The notes beneath the pieces were generated by a model. It worked only from the letters and a program-made list of their open reading frames with translations, was not told the DNA's origin and did no database searches. This document shows, one piece after another, positions 38,584-49,194 of a stretch of 64,000 bases of DNA. This DNA comes from Mesostigma viride (taxonomy: Eukaryota; Streptophyta; Mesostigmatophyceae; Mesostigmatales; Mesostigmataceae), in NCBI GenBank assembly GCA_009746045.1, contig RPFO01000041.1, positions 458,721 to 522,720 of the forward strand, given 5' to 3'. Numbering within the stretch: the first letter of the stretch is position 1; every line of letters starts with the position of its first letter. The translations under genes and the position numbers were made by a program.

Positions 38584-41500
38584 TTAGACAGCTTGCTGAG
38601 ATGGGTCCATCAGAGACTGAAGAACCTTGTATTGCACTGCTGCCTTCTGCACTAGCTTGGTCAAAGCATCAGCAGGATTGTCAACCCCAGGGATATGCTC
38701 AATATTGGCCAAGGAGGACAATTCCTTAAGAAGGAGATAATCCAAGTCCCTACTTCTGGCCATCTGCCTGTGCACAAACTGCACCATCCCCATGGAGTCT
38801 GTTTTTAGAAGAGTGGTAACCTGAAGTGGCCAAGGAGTGTTAGAAGTCATCTGATGAAGCAACTCCTTCAGATAAAGGCTTGTGTGAATGCCTTCACAAA
38901 TAGCCCTGCATTCTGCCACATCACTACTGACAGCCACCCGTTTGTGCAGGCGACTGAACCAGCTCACCAAACTCCCCAGGCCTTCCTGTCTGAGCACAAA
39001 GAGCCCTGCAGCCCTGCCCCTGACCTTGGAGACCTGCCTGCTGTCCATTGAGCTATCCACATACAGCTCCATGCAAATGGGTTGTGATAAATCCACTGCA
39101 GACAACAGAATGCCAGACGAAGCCCTGACCTGATCAGCCACCTTGGCAGACCCTAGCTCTGTCAGCATGTCATCAGGCAACCTGGCTATGACCATAAGGT
39201 CTGGCCTGGAAATGCCTGCCACCCAAGCAACCATGCCCCTCACCATGGGACACAGTGCCTGTGTGATGACTGGAGGAAGCTTGCTAATGAGGGTCTCTTG
39301 ATAATCGTTGCCCCCCACCAGCAGCATACGCCACTCCCCCCCTTCTTCACCAGTGTGGCCTCCATGCCCACAAACAGGAGAGGCTCATTCTCCACCTGCC
39401 ATTGCTCCCTACCCAGAGGAAACTTGGACTTAATGATGGAGATCAGCTCCTTAAGCCACGACGTGGGAGCTATCAGATGTAGGTCATCCCCGTGCAGCGA
39501 AGCATACACTGGTAGGCCTTCCCATTGCCCCAGAAACAGACAGGGGTCTACAGGAGAAACCTTCAAGTTGCAATGCTCCTTCAGGAAACGGTTGAGAGTC
39601 TCCCTCCAGATTATTGGACTTGACCTCAGGCCCTCCAGGCCCTTGAGGATTTTAAGGAACTCAGTGTGAATGTCCCTTTTCCATACAGCAGGCACCCTGA
39701 CATAGAAAGGCGTCTTGCCCTCCCACTTTTCCTGTGCCACATCTGCATCCCCCTCCAGAAATGCCCTCTTGAAGTCTACCACCACTGAGCCATAGTCCAA
39801 GCCCTTGTTGAGAAGGCCTAGAAATACACACAGCAGCAGCCTCCAAGTGTCATGCAGCATGCCAGGGGTATACAACTCCTCAGCGGTGCACTCACCAGTA
39901 CCCTTGAACTCATTCAGTACTGGCCTGACGTGTGGTACCTTGACCCCGTCCACCTCCTTCATCTTGATGACAAACTTGAGCTTGAGTAGACGTCGTGCAG
40001 GAGGCAGGTCATTGACAGGTTCCACGCATTTCTTGGAGATCCAGTCCTCCCCAGATTTAATCAGACCCAGTGTGACCTGGGGACACATAATGGGAGAGGA
40101 CATGAGCTTCACCAGGCCTTGGTAGTTTATAGGGCTGTGTCCAGCAAGTGAGTGAGGACCAATGCCCAAACTGCTTGGATGACTAGCAGCTGGCAATATG
40201 AGGTCATCAACCAAGGGCTCCTGCCCCTGGCACACTTGCACACGCTTAACCGTCCTGGTTACTGCACGTGATAGGTGAGTGGTCCTGAAATTAATCAGTG
40301 GGACCTGACCAGCCCCTTCCTTAGTCAGGAGAGAGGACGTGATCACTACCCCATCCTGGCATAGGAAATTCTGCCCCAGAAGAGCAGGTCCCTGATAGCC
40401 CTCCAAGACACAAAAAGCAGTGTCCTGTCCAAGGATAGGAATGGATACCTCACCCAGTACCTTCACGTGTACCCCGCCACTGAAGTCAGACACAAACTGA
40501 TAGCTGGGTTCAGTCATGCTGTACCCTGCTGCAGCTCTGGTCCCAATGATGGAAACCTGAGAATTAGTGTCTACCTCTAAGGCAGTGTCCAGCCCCAGAT
40601 TGCCATGCCACCTGAGCTTGGCTACCTTGGGCTGCTTCTTGGCCCTTTGCAGAGCCCCAATTAATCCAGCCAAACTTGTCCCCCTGGGCTTGGTTAGAGC
40701 CTTGGGCTTGACAGTTGACTCCCCAGCTGTTGACCTTGCAGCCTGTTCAACAGGTACCTCTGCAACCTGGCCAGGGCTGACAGATTCCCCTGCAACAGAT
40801 GTGGTCGTTGCATCAGTGATGTCACTTGGGACCTGAAAATCCTGCAGGTCCTGTGAGCCTTGTGCCTGACTGCCCTCATTCATCAGGTTAGGCTTGACAT
40901 ATGACCAACTCAGCCGGTGCACATGCTTTGGTTCGTCCTCCATGCTGACCAAGCATGCGTGGCTAGCTTCATCAACCTGGGTAACCACCCCAGGACTCCA
41001 GCTACCACGTTTGCCATAAAGGCTAGGTTCCTTCCAAGCTAGGACCTTCTGACCCACTTGTGGCTCCAGCATCTTCCAACCCCGGTCCTTCTCCCTCAGC
41101 TTGGCAAAGGTGACATGTGCAGCATGTTTCCAGCCCTCCAGCACATGTGGTGGGCACAGGCCATGATATAGACCCATTGGGCTGACAGCAACTCCATCAT
41201 AGTAGAAGTTAACCCTGCTGTTCAGCTGCTGCTCCACGTTCCTCAGCCATGCACTCCTGACAAGTGCAGGTGCAGATAAGGGTACCCAGTCTTCAGAGAT
41301 AATCAATTTCTTGACCTCCTGGATTGCCCTCTCTATAGCACCCTGCTGCCCATGAGCCTCCCTAGGTGTAACCAGCAACTCAGGAAGGGTGGGATCACCC
41401 TTGAGATGCTGAAACTGCATGTCCACCTGGATCCTTGTGGTAGGAAACTTGGCTCTTACATTCTGCAGGGCAGCCAGCAAGTACCTGTTCTTCATAGAAG

Positions 41501-42209
41501 GTAAATGCTCCAGCACCTTGTATTTTGTGTACCTGTCCACGCACACCAACAGTTGCATGCCCCTGATGTGTTGGATATCACACTGCAGATCACCAATGCT
41601 CTGAGGTATAGCTTTGGCATGTGATTTCCTGGGCTTGTTGGAGGACAACTGGCACTTACACCGTGAGGCAGCTTGCTGACACGCCTTAAGAAGGGGTGCC
41701 CTGCCCATACGGAAGGCAAAGTTGTTTGACAGAGAAGTGGCATGCCCAAACATGTTGTGGATTCGGGCACCCAACTCCTGGTACACAGAGGAAGCAGTCC
41801 CTGGCACAGTCAGGACTGTGCTGTCAGGTTGTCCAGCATCACCATGCTGTCTTCCATCCTGTTCTGACTCAGAGTCTGAGTCACCCTGCTCATGCCCAAC
41901 ACCTGGACCGCCAGCAGGGACCACATGCATACCACCAGAGGCCTTCACACCCCTCTGTGGTTGTACATTGGTTTCTCTCAAAATGAGAGGTCCACCCTCG
42001 TGCCCAGCACAAGGATGCATGGGGTCAGACATTCTTACAGCTGCACCAGCTGTCAAGGACGTCTTCATAGGAACCTGTACCTCTCCAGGTGACCTGGGGC
42101 CACCATGAACCTGGAGATCACCCTCTTGTTGCCCAGATATAAAATCTGCATTGGAGCACCTGGCCTCCCCCTTGGGTGAATTAAGGTGTGTAGGGGTTGC
42201 CTCAGACAG
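38584..42209 (-). CDS. C3 pol: integrase, protease-like, RT and RNase H (one frameshift)
   Basis: Reads on from gag after the UGA without another stop, through a linker, a zinc segment (HNMFGHATS...CKCQ), integrase CDIQHIRG, QVDMQF and REAHGQQGAIERAI, the tail with YGKRGSWSPGVVTQV, protease-like VDTNSQVSII (Asp 40569-40571) with GPALLGQNFL, and RT with VVDFKRAFLEGD and HGDD (39483-39494). Near 39335 a run of G has one extra base relative to the expected KKGEWRM reading, and RNase H continues in the next frame (ELYVDSSMDS, AECRAICEG, KTDSMGMVQF, VDNPADALTKL) to 38584. A one-base homopolymer change could be a sequencing error. About 1200 residues, the most complete pol of this type. Confidence 0.8.
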
Positions 42210-42212
42210 TCA
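42206..42212 (-). promoter_or_regulatory. candidate UGA readthrough site between gag and pol (C3)
   Basis: On the minus strand GAG-CAG-TGA-CTG-TCT: gag ends and pol is in the same frame (offset 144 bases to the first pol ATG, no stops). The CUG after the stop differs from CUA in C1/C2, but CAG-UGA-CU is shared. Confidence 0.55.
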
Positions 42213-43316
42213 CTGCTCCTTGTTGTCTTCTTGCTGACTGCCCTTTGAAGGCTGGCCTGCCTGGGACTTGTTGTTGTTCTTGTTGTTGTTTTTCTTGTTG
42301 CTGCCCTGGCCCTGGGTCTTCTTGAAGCTGGGACACTCCTTCTTGATGTGCCCCCACCCCTTGCACAGGTAGCACTGGATCTTTGACTTGCCCTGGCCTC
42401 CTCCCCCGTTGTCAGGCGCGTTACCCTGCCTGGGCTTACCACCCACCCTCCTGAACACCGACTTGGCATGTGATTGCCCGTCAGGGTCGGGTGAATGGTT
42501 GGCCTTCCGCTTGTTGTGGTTGCCCCCACGTCCTCCTTGGCTTCTGTCAGCCTCAGACGTCTTGGAGCCCCCCTGGGCACGCCCACCTGCGTGGGTAGCC
42601 TTCACAGCTGGCATTCCACCCTCAAACAGCTCCTCTGCCTCGAGTGCTTGTTTGATTATGACCTTGTAGGCCTTGAGGGTAGAGTGTGGGGCACACATGA
42701 CCTTTAAAGAGCCACGTGTTGCCTTGTCCAGCCCAGAAACCTTGAGCCAGTTTGTCAGGGCTATGCTGTCAGCGACATTGAAGCCGTGAGCCCTGCCCTC
42801 CTCAACCATTTACAATAGTTAAGGAAGTTCTGGATCAGGTCTCCCTTCACCTCCCACCCTGGTATTTATCCTGCCAATGGATCCCCACTTTCTTCCTCTG
42901 ATCCTCTAGCAGCTCCCTCAGCTCTGCCACGTAGACTGCCCAGGCCTTGTTGGCCTTCTTGCACTCTCTAGTGAGGTCTTTAATCTGATCTGTGCACTTG
43001 CCAAAAGTCTGGCTGCCTATCCAGATCTGATAATAGTTTGTACCACCGTACAAACTTGGAAACCCCTCTAGTCCTTCCACAAACTCCTCTGCCTGCTTTG
43101 GCTTAGAGTCTGAAGTGACAGGTTGCAGCTGATTAACAATAAGCAGACCCTGGTGGTGAGATCATATCCAGAAACAGCATGTGTAGTGTTATTATTCAAA
43201 GGGATATTAGTGATTTCTCCGGTGACCCCCACGTCATCTACGTGAGCGGTCCCGCTACCAGCACCCCCATTATTATTCCCACTGGCTAGGCCCTTGCTAC
43301 GGCGTCCCTCAGCCAT
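42210..43316 (-). pseudogene. C3 gag, with frameshifts
   Basis: Starts at ATG 43316 (MAEGRRSKGLASGNNNGGAG). Coding character moves to another frame near 43130 (GLEGFPSLYGGTNYYQIWIG ... CKKANKAWAVYVAELRELL), and again near 42820-42810 (GRAHGFNVADSIALTNWLKVSGLD). The last part has a Gly/Gln/Asn-rich tract and one knuckle CYLCKGWGHIKKEC, ending at TGA 42212-42210. The central helical region aligns with C1 gag around the ADYFLDRMGLS segment. At least two indels make this copy non-functional unless the sequence is in error. Confidence 0.65.
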
Positions 43317-43438
43317 GGTAAACTACACTAGCTGTGTATGGCCCTGAGCTAAGCAGCTGGAAAACAAAAGACAGGTAGATATGTACAATCTGTCAAAAAG
43401 CCGCCTGCCCCGGTGCCGACCGCGCCACCATGCCGAAT

Positions 43439-44224
43439 TCAGTCGAGACCACGAAAATCGCAGTAGTCGTAGTCGTAAATTGGATCGTTGGCGACAGGCG
43501 CAGGCGCCTCCTGGCCTTGCCCAACCTCAATCGTCACCGGAGTTTCGATGACGATGGGGTCCAACCGACGTCCCGTCACCGGATCAATGCGGCGACGACG
43601 GCGGCGGGTGACGATGCGGAGCGGGTTGGTAAGAATCGTTAGAAAATCCCACCCGTCCGGCGCCCACTCTCGCAATGCAGACAAGAACGCGACAAGATTG
43701 AGCAGCAATTGCCGCTCACGCGTCCGGAAGCCTCGCGACAGCAACTGCAGAATCGCAAGGTCTTGAAACAGGTTGGTCGTAATCGTCGGAATGACGCCCG
43801 AACGAACCGACAGCCAGTTAGCGAGATTGCGCTGGTAACCTGTAAGCGATGAAACCGCGTTGTCGATCTCCTCAGAGACCTCGGCAACCGCGCTGGGCGC
43901 TTGCAACCCCGCCCGGGTATGGACCTCGAAGTCCGCGAGCAAAGCTCGAATGGAATCAAGGTAATCGCGAAACCCCGAAACAATCGAAGGTTGCGGAGGC
44001 GGGGGCGGCAGTCGTAGGTTTTGCAGCAGTGCCTGCTGCTGAGCGCGTAGCTCCGCACTGGACGCTACCGCCTGGTCAACAACACGCTGCCACGCCGGAT
44101 TAAGAACCGGACGATCTTCACGAACAGGAGTCGTCGAAGGACCAGCCGGAGATTCGGCGATGTCCGCTGGACTGCCCAAAATTTCAGAATCCCTCGGAAT
44201 GCGGAACTCCATCGAGTCCGGCAT
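43439..44224 (-). CDS. C3 ORF0: extra ORF upstream of gag
   Basis: 261 residues from ATG 44224 (MPDSMEFRIPRDSEILGSP), 27 bases after the LTR. The N-terminal 60 residues are Pro/Ser-rich. A helical domain spans about 65-215 (WQRVVDQAVASSAELRAQQQ; LVAFLSALREWAPDGWDFLTI), followed by a basic block TRRRRRRIDP and a tail ending DYDYCDFRGLD. The segment around EWAPDGWDFL resembles SRGNADRWVITTRPFGIW in C1 ORF0, GRWLPTWLHHDFTNP in C4 and MWPDGSWDRLSLI in ORF3 of G1. The frame is intact although gag of the same element is not. No known domain; the basic block could bind RNA. Confidence 0.65.
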   Translation of the reverse strand: MPDSMEFRIPRDSEILGSPADIAESPAGPSTTPVREDRPVLNPAWQRVVDQAVASSAELRAQQQALLQNLRLPPPPPQPSIVSGFRDYLDSIRALLADFEVHTRAGLQAPSAVAEVSEEIDNAVSSLTGYQRNLANWLSVRSGVIPTITTNLFQDLAILQLLSRGFRTRERQLLLNLVAFLSALREWAPDGWDFLTILTNPLRIVTRRRRRRIDPVTGRRLDPIVIETPVTIEVGQGQEAPAPVANDPIYDYDYCDFRGLD

Positions 44225-44251
44225 TTTTCTTGGTACGAAGATTGTAATACG

Positions 44252-44867
44252 AGTTGAATGAGAGTTTACCACCGAGGGAATCCATGGCTCTTGCAGGAAA
44301 GTTGCCTTTATTATAATGAGCAAACACAGACGTAAGTCACGTCAAGTCCGAGACTGCACGTAGCACAGACGACAGGGTCGTTATGCCAAGAGAGCGTGCA
44401 CGCAAGAGCTAGCGTCCCGGTGCGACCAAGTCACACATATAGCTTGCTAGGGACGCGTCCAAGTATTCAGCTGCACTGTCACAGCTGAACTGTCAATCAA
44501 TTGATTACACAGACTCTGGCACGCCTTTGGCGCGCAGATCTATCAATTGTCCATACGGCTAGTCCTGTGGACCTATCCGTACACTAGTCAGCATCAATTG
44601 TCTCATAGGTCCTGGCGCGCTACAGTGCGCCTACCTATCAATTGACCATCAAGTCCTGTACAAGTCCTGTCAACGTCCTGCGGACTATCAAAGTGACACT
44701 TGTACATCCTGTGTCCGTACGCGCCCACAGTGGCGCGCCGGGTACTGTCGGCACAGCCTAGGAAACGTCATAACTTTTACGTTCCTTAACCAAATGAGGC
44801 GTTCAAGGTGCCGTTGGAAAGAGCGTAACAATCTCTATCCATCTAACGTAAATCCTTTACGTTAACT
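44252..44867 (-). repeat. C3 5' LTR
   Basis: 616 bp, almost identical to 37017-37632. On the minus strand it ends ...CAACT and is followed by CGTATTACAATC, the lineage leader. Confidence 0.9.
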
Positions 44868-44872
44868 CCTAG

Positions 44873-45327
44873 AACATTCTAGACATGATCCAATTTGAGC
44901 TGGCATAATAGCTAGATGCCAAGTGTCTACGTAATAATGTGCCACATAACATGATTAATAAAGTGACACATCTCTTCTCCTTGGAGTGACAAGTGTCATG
45001 CAATGAGTCTACCCACTTGTCATCATGTAAGTGATAACATGTGTCATCATGAGCTGCCAACACTTGTCAGCTCATGGACCAAACACTTGTCCAATAGGCC
45101 ATAGCACCACTTGTCAATCAAATACGTGATGCTACTAGGCTGACTCAGGTTACAAGTCATCCATGTCCAAGTATAGGACTATGGCACATGAATATTGATC
45201 AGCTCATTGAGCCCGTTCCATCTAGCTCATCATAGCTATCAAATTCCCAGTCCATATGGAATAAATCCAACAAGAAATAAATCAGGCTGGGATATATTGT
45301 GGCCAGGTGGATATAATATCCCTAACA
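44873..45327 (-). repeat. T1 3' LTR, inner part
   Basis: Continues the LTR after C3 and matches 48573-49028, ending CCCTAACA on plus. The adjacent CCCCCCTTAG reads as AAGGGGGG on minus, the polypurine tract of T1. Confidence 0.85.
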
Positions 45328-46470
45328 CCCCCCTTAGCCACATGGGCACAATGCAAAAGATGTCTGGGTAGGTGGAATCTCAACACCCCCCTTAGTCACA
45401 TGCTCGTAGCATGCCGTCCAGTTGCTAGCATGGTGCAACTGAAAATGAAGATGCCGTCCTCGTGAAACGCTTGAAGCTCCAACATGCGGTCATGAGCCGC
45501 ACTACCGCCACTGATCCCCCCCCGGCAACGCGAATGAGTGTCCTACCATAGCAGCAACGCACTAGCTGCCCATCCTGGATGGCTGTTACCCAACCCTTAG
45601 TTGGAAAAAGTGCTCTAGATGCTACATTCCCCCCTCACTCAAAGCGGCTGCCCATGGACACAATAGGGGCACACAGTCCCACACATATAATACGGCAACA
45701 CATGCCAACAAAGAAGGTCCCTATGAGCTAACCCAAACGGTATCGAGGTAGGGTAACGGCAACAACACGTGCTGTACACACACGGAGCAACATAACGTAC
45801 GCCATCTCACAAAAGAAATGACACCAACATCACGTTTTACGCCAAATAAACGGGGTGAGCAAACAAACATGGCAACAAATACCGCACAAACAAGGTACAA
45901 TACAACCTTCAACACAGAACACAGTGGCCATAACAGATAAACACGCTTCATAGCAAAGAAAACAGGACGTGCAAAACATTACCGCCACAAAGGCGAACAT
46001 AAGTAACGATTACTTCGTCACGATTCACAAATCAGTGCCCGAGAGTAAACATTACGTCCGACATTACAGGCTATGCCGAAATGCACAGCCGAACTCGACA
46101 CAAAGGACGTAAGCATTTGCATACAACCAATGCTCTCAGCACAAAACAAAATAACACACGCGTCACAGGCACTTAACTTACGAAAACAAGTCGTAGACGA
46201 CGATACAACGGCGCTTCACTACGCCGCAGACTAGTGCCACAAATAGCGTGCAAACACTCTGGATTTATACACCAGGTACGTAGAAAACGTCTCGTGGGAA
46301 CAATACCAAAATGCGTGGGCCATTGCCACTGAACGCATGGCAAAATAAGCACATAATTGCTGGAAGAACACAAAGAATGAACCAGAAAACGCAGGCTTAC
46401 GGCGCCTCACAATTTCCAGCAAACACGACACAAAAGTCGACATACAAGTTAATTTCCCACAGACAAAACA
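45328..46470 (-). other. T1 internal region without a gene
   Basis: No credible ORF. A second copy of the tract word ACACCCCCCTTAG-CACATG lies at 45383. Integrase, RT and RNase H expected in this place are absent. Confidence 0.6.
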
Positions 46471-48135
46471 TTAGGGCAACCTTGAGAAGTGGGGTCTGTG
46501 CATCCTGGGCGACAATTTCCAAGGGTCGTTGCAGCTAGCGCGATTGCAAATGCCATGGCCTGGCCGAACACCGTAAACTGACCGACGTGATACCTTGGCA
46601 GCATTTCGCACCTTAGTTGACCGTTGGTGCTTGACAACACTTTGGCTGACAGGTCGCTGTCCACGTCGTTGTCGGCTCGCTCGAGGCCTCGCGCCAGCAC
46701 CGGACTTGGCAGTCCAGTACTTGGAAAAATTTTGCAGCTTGGTCGATTTCGCCCTCGCGCCACGAATTTGTTCCCCCTCAGTTAGGCTGGCAGCGTTCGA
46801 GCGCCGCGCCTTTGGTCTGGTCGCCGGACTTTGGTTACTAGCACCAGTATCATCTGGTATGCTGGCGGCGACAACGCGCTCCGCCTGCACTGGGCTGTTG
46901 TGGACCGCAGTTTCTGGAAGTACTTCAGCGTCTGACACGGACTTCTCCATTGCGCTGGAAACTTCTCGAATTGGCGTGAACTTCCACTGGGCCGGCGCAG
47001 AGTATATAAAGCCACGCAGTGTGCGAGTAATGCCCAGTAGGCCGCCCCCGATCCCGCATACACGGGCAAGCATGGCCAGTATGACCGTTAGGCCCACGGC
47101 CAGCCACTCCGCCGCGTGTCCCGAGGCACGTGAGATGCTGCGCTCGCTGCTCGCCATTTTCTGCCCTTGACAGGCAGCGTCGTTCTTGAAGCTCGTCGCC
47201 GACGATTTCAGCTCTGGGATGGCGTCCATCGCTGCGTCCGCACCGTGCGCGGGCAAAAAGTAGGTGTTGTTCCTCGTCCCGATGCTGCAGTGCCTGCTGT
47301 CCAGCACAGCAACCCGCTGGGCGAGGTCGACCTTGTGGCCATCCTTGACGAGCTGGCCGACTGATAGAAGTCGGGTGCTCAGCCTGGGAACGAGCAGCGC
47401 GTTTTGGAGGTGCACGTCCGCGTCCTGACCCGGCAGCTTCAGTTTGACAGTCCCGATGGCTGTCGCCTTCAGTTGGCCGCCTGAGCCGGCGATTTCCCTG
47501 TCATGAGGGTGCAGGCACACGAAGTCCGACGGGCATGGCGTCATGTGACAGCTCGCTGCGGAATCCAGCACCCAGCTGGTCGGTGCTTTCTTTTCATACT
47601 GCGTGAGTGCAGCAGCATCCGACGGCGATGGCGACTCGGCGATGGTGGCGAAGACGAAGCCGGACCGCTCCGCAGCCTCCTCGGTGATACGCGCCTCGCT
47701 GGCACCTGGTGAGTGCTCCTTTCTCGCTTGGTTCCGTCGCGTTGCCTTGTTCTTGCGTTCTTGCTTCAGCTCCGGATGCTTCTCCCAGCACTGGGTGTCC
47801 ACGTGCCCGGCCTTCTTGCAGTAATTGCACCGCCTCTTTCCTCCACTTTTCTTCGTAGTAGTGTGGAAAACCTGGCCGTTAGGGGAGCCCTCCTTCTTTG
47901 CTTGAGCAGAACGCCTTCCGTGCAGTAGCTCCTCCGCCTCCAGCAGCGCAGTCTTGACCTCCTTTAGCGAATCCTCCTCTCCAGTTAGGACCTTGACCAG
48001 GTCACAATAGGCCGATGCTAAGGCCTTCAACACAGCCTTGATTTCTTCCCATTTCCTCAGAGACCGCCCATCAAACGTTGTGATGGACTTGCTTGTTGCC
48101 CGGAATTGCTTGTAGCACGCTTCCTTGGTAGCCAT
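46471..48135 (-). CDS. T1 gag-protease with an unrelated C-terminal half bearing a membrane segment
   Basis: 554 residues from ATG 48135 (MATKEACYKQFRATSKS). The N-terminal part is the end of a copia gag (Ser/Thr/Lys-rich helical) with knuckle CNYCKKAGHVDTQC. A protease follows, with SWVLDSAASCHMTPC (the usual DSGAS is DSAAS here), LLVPRLSTRLLSVGQLVKDG and a normal copia-protease end. After about residue 330 there is no integrase. Instead a hydrophobic stretch AAEWLAVGLTVILAMLARVC with GIGGGLLGITRTL could cross a membrane, followed by a long basic Ser/Arg-rich tail. This could be captured or decayed sequence; a single open frame of this length argues for recent coding. The element would need enzymes from other copia elements. 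Confidence 0.6.
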   Translation of the reverse strand: MATKEACYKQFRATSKSITTFDGRSLRKWEEIKAVLKALASAYCDLVKVLTGEEDSLKEVKTALLEAEELLHGRRSAQAKKEGSPNGQVFHTTTKKSGGKRRCNYCKKAGHVDTQCWEKHPELKQERKNKATRRNQARKEHSPGASEARITEEAAERSGFVFATIAESPSPSDAAALTQYEKKAPTSWVLDSAASCHMTPCPSDFVCLHPHDREIAGSGGQLKATAIGTVKLKLPGQDADVHLQNALLVPRLSTRLLSVGQLVKDGHKVDLAQRVAVLDSRHCSIGTRNNTYFLPAHGADAAMDAIPELKSSATSFKNDAACQGQKMASSERSISRASGHAAEWLAVGLTVILAMLARVCGIGGGLLGITRTLRGFIYSAPAQWKFTPIREVSSAMEKSVSDAEVLPETAVHNSPVQAERVVAASIPDDTGASNQSPATRPKARRSNAASLTEGEQIRGARAKSTKLQNFSKYWTAKSGAGARPRASRQRRGQRPVSQSVVKHQRSTKVRNAAKVSRRSVYGVRPGHGICNRASCNDPWKLSPRMHRPHFSRLP

Positions 48136-48206
48136 GGTGTCTTCAGTCGCCAATGGAACTGGATGTCTCTGGGTTCACAGTGGTCTTCTTGTTCCTCAGT
48201 AACAAA

Positions 48207-48218
48207 CCTCCGATACCA
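48207..48218 (-). promoter_or_regulatory. T1 primer-binding site
   Basis: TGGTATCGGAGG on the minus strand directly after the 5' LTR; it matches the initiator-Met tRNA 3'-end complement (TGGTATCAGAGC type) used by many copia elements. Confidence 0.75.
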
Positions 48219-49028
48219 TGTTTGGATTGGGAGAGGAAACTAATGGGTTTTACACAATGCCTTGTGCTTGGCCTTGCTACCCACACACCTTGCAGGTGCT
48301 GAAAGAAAGAGAGGTTGAAGACAATTTACGTGGAAGAATAAATGGCTTTATTAGAATATAATAGTTGGAGAAGAGCTTGAATGGAGGTTGAATGGAGGTA
48401 CCTGCCCATAGGGGGCAGTTTCCTTTTATACCTTTTAGGCTAGGAAGGATGACATCAGCAATGACATCATCACAGAAGCTTGTAGAAACATCCTAGCATA
48501 TTCCTAGCATATTCCCAGCATATTCTCAGCATATTCCAGGAATATTCCTGGCATATTCTTAGAACATTCCTAGAACATTCTAGACATGATCCAATTTGAG
48601 CTGGCATAATAGCTAGATGCCAAGTGTCTACGTAATAATGTGCCACATAACATGATTAATAAAGTGACACATCTCTTCTCCTTGGAGTGACAAGTGTCAT
48701 GCAATGAGTCTACCCACTTGTCATCATGTAAGTGATAACATGTGTCATCATGAGCTGCCAACACTTGTCAGCTCATGGACCAAACACTTGTCCAATAGGC
48801 CATAGCACCACTTGTCAATCAAATACGTGATGCTACTAGGCTGACTCAGGTTACAAGTCATCCATGTCCAAGTATAGGACTATGGCACATGAATATTGAT
48901 CAGCTCATTGAGCCCGTTCCATCTAGCTCATCATAGCTATCAAATTCCCAGTCCATATGGAATAAATCCAACAAGAAATAAATCAGGCTGGGATATATTG
49001 TGGCCAGGTGGATATAATATCCCTAACA
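48219..49028 (-). repeat. T1 5' LTR
   Basis: 810 bp, with TG/CA-type ends on both strands (TGTTTGG...CCTAACA on plus). It includes a tract of CATATTCCTAGCATATTCCCAG repeats. Confidence 0.85.
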
Positions 49029-49033
49029 CCCTT

Positions 49034-49189
49034 TAACCGCACTGTTGTGGGCCTGGCGCATCTTCTCCAGCAGGCTGCTCACACCCGCCTGAGTAGTGCG
49101 CAGCACCTCCGGTTCCGCCAGCGCCGGACTTGTCAGTAAGTCGGTCGGCGTCAGCGGATGCCGTCCTGTGTTGAGAAAGAACGGGGTGC
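49034..49189 (-). pseudogene. G1 pol: integrase middle fragment
   Basis: About 52 residues between T1 and C4: STPFFLNTGRHPLTPTD, then SLLEKMRQAHNSAVKG. The FxLNxGRHPxxP motif is the typical gypsy segment after the integrase core. It follows VEFSLNNAPQAAHGL of the main pol piece at the protein level, and joins YRAAAERN beyond T1 in frame. Confidence 0.75.
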
Positions 49190-49194
49190 TGAGC

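Larger units (their letters stand above)
37017..44867 (-). mobile_element. C3: copia-like element of the AGTT...AACT lineage
   Basis: 7851 bp, two 616-bp LTRs (AGTTGAATG ... GTTAACT read on plus), target duplication CCTAG (37012-37016 and 44868-44872). Order on the minus strand: LTR, ORF0, gag, in-frame UGA, integrase, protease-like, RT, RNase H, untranslated region, polypurine tract, LTR. It is a distinct family from C1/C2. gag is frameshifted, and one extra base in a G run separates RT from RNase H; otherwise pol is open. Confidence 0.9.
36659..49028 (-). mobile_element. T1: classical copia-type LTR element, internally deleted
   Basis: Flanked by CCCTT (36654-36658 and 49029-49033). On the minus strand the LTRs begin TGTTAGGG and end CAAACA, and the primer-binding site TGGTATCGGAGG follows at once. 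These are standard copia features and differ from the C lineage. The internal region (45328-48218) has gag and protease but no integrase, RT or RNase H. C3 is inserted in its 3' LTR. It interrupts G1 integrase, whose frame rejoins on removal. Confidence 0.85.

Noticed and set aside
44873-45327. A separate element between C3 and the T1 interior
   Set aside because: It is the remainder of the T1 3' LTR, matching 48573-49028, displaced by C3.
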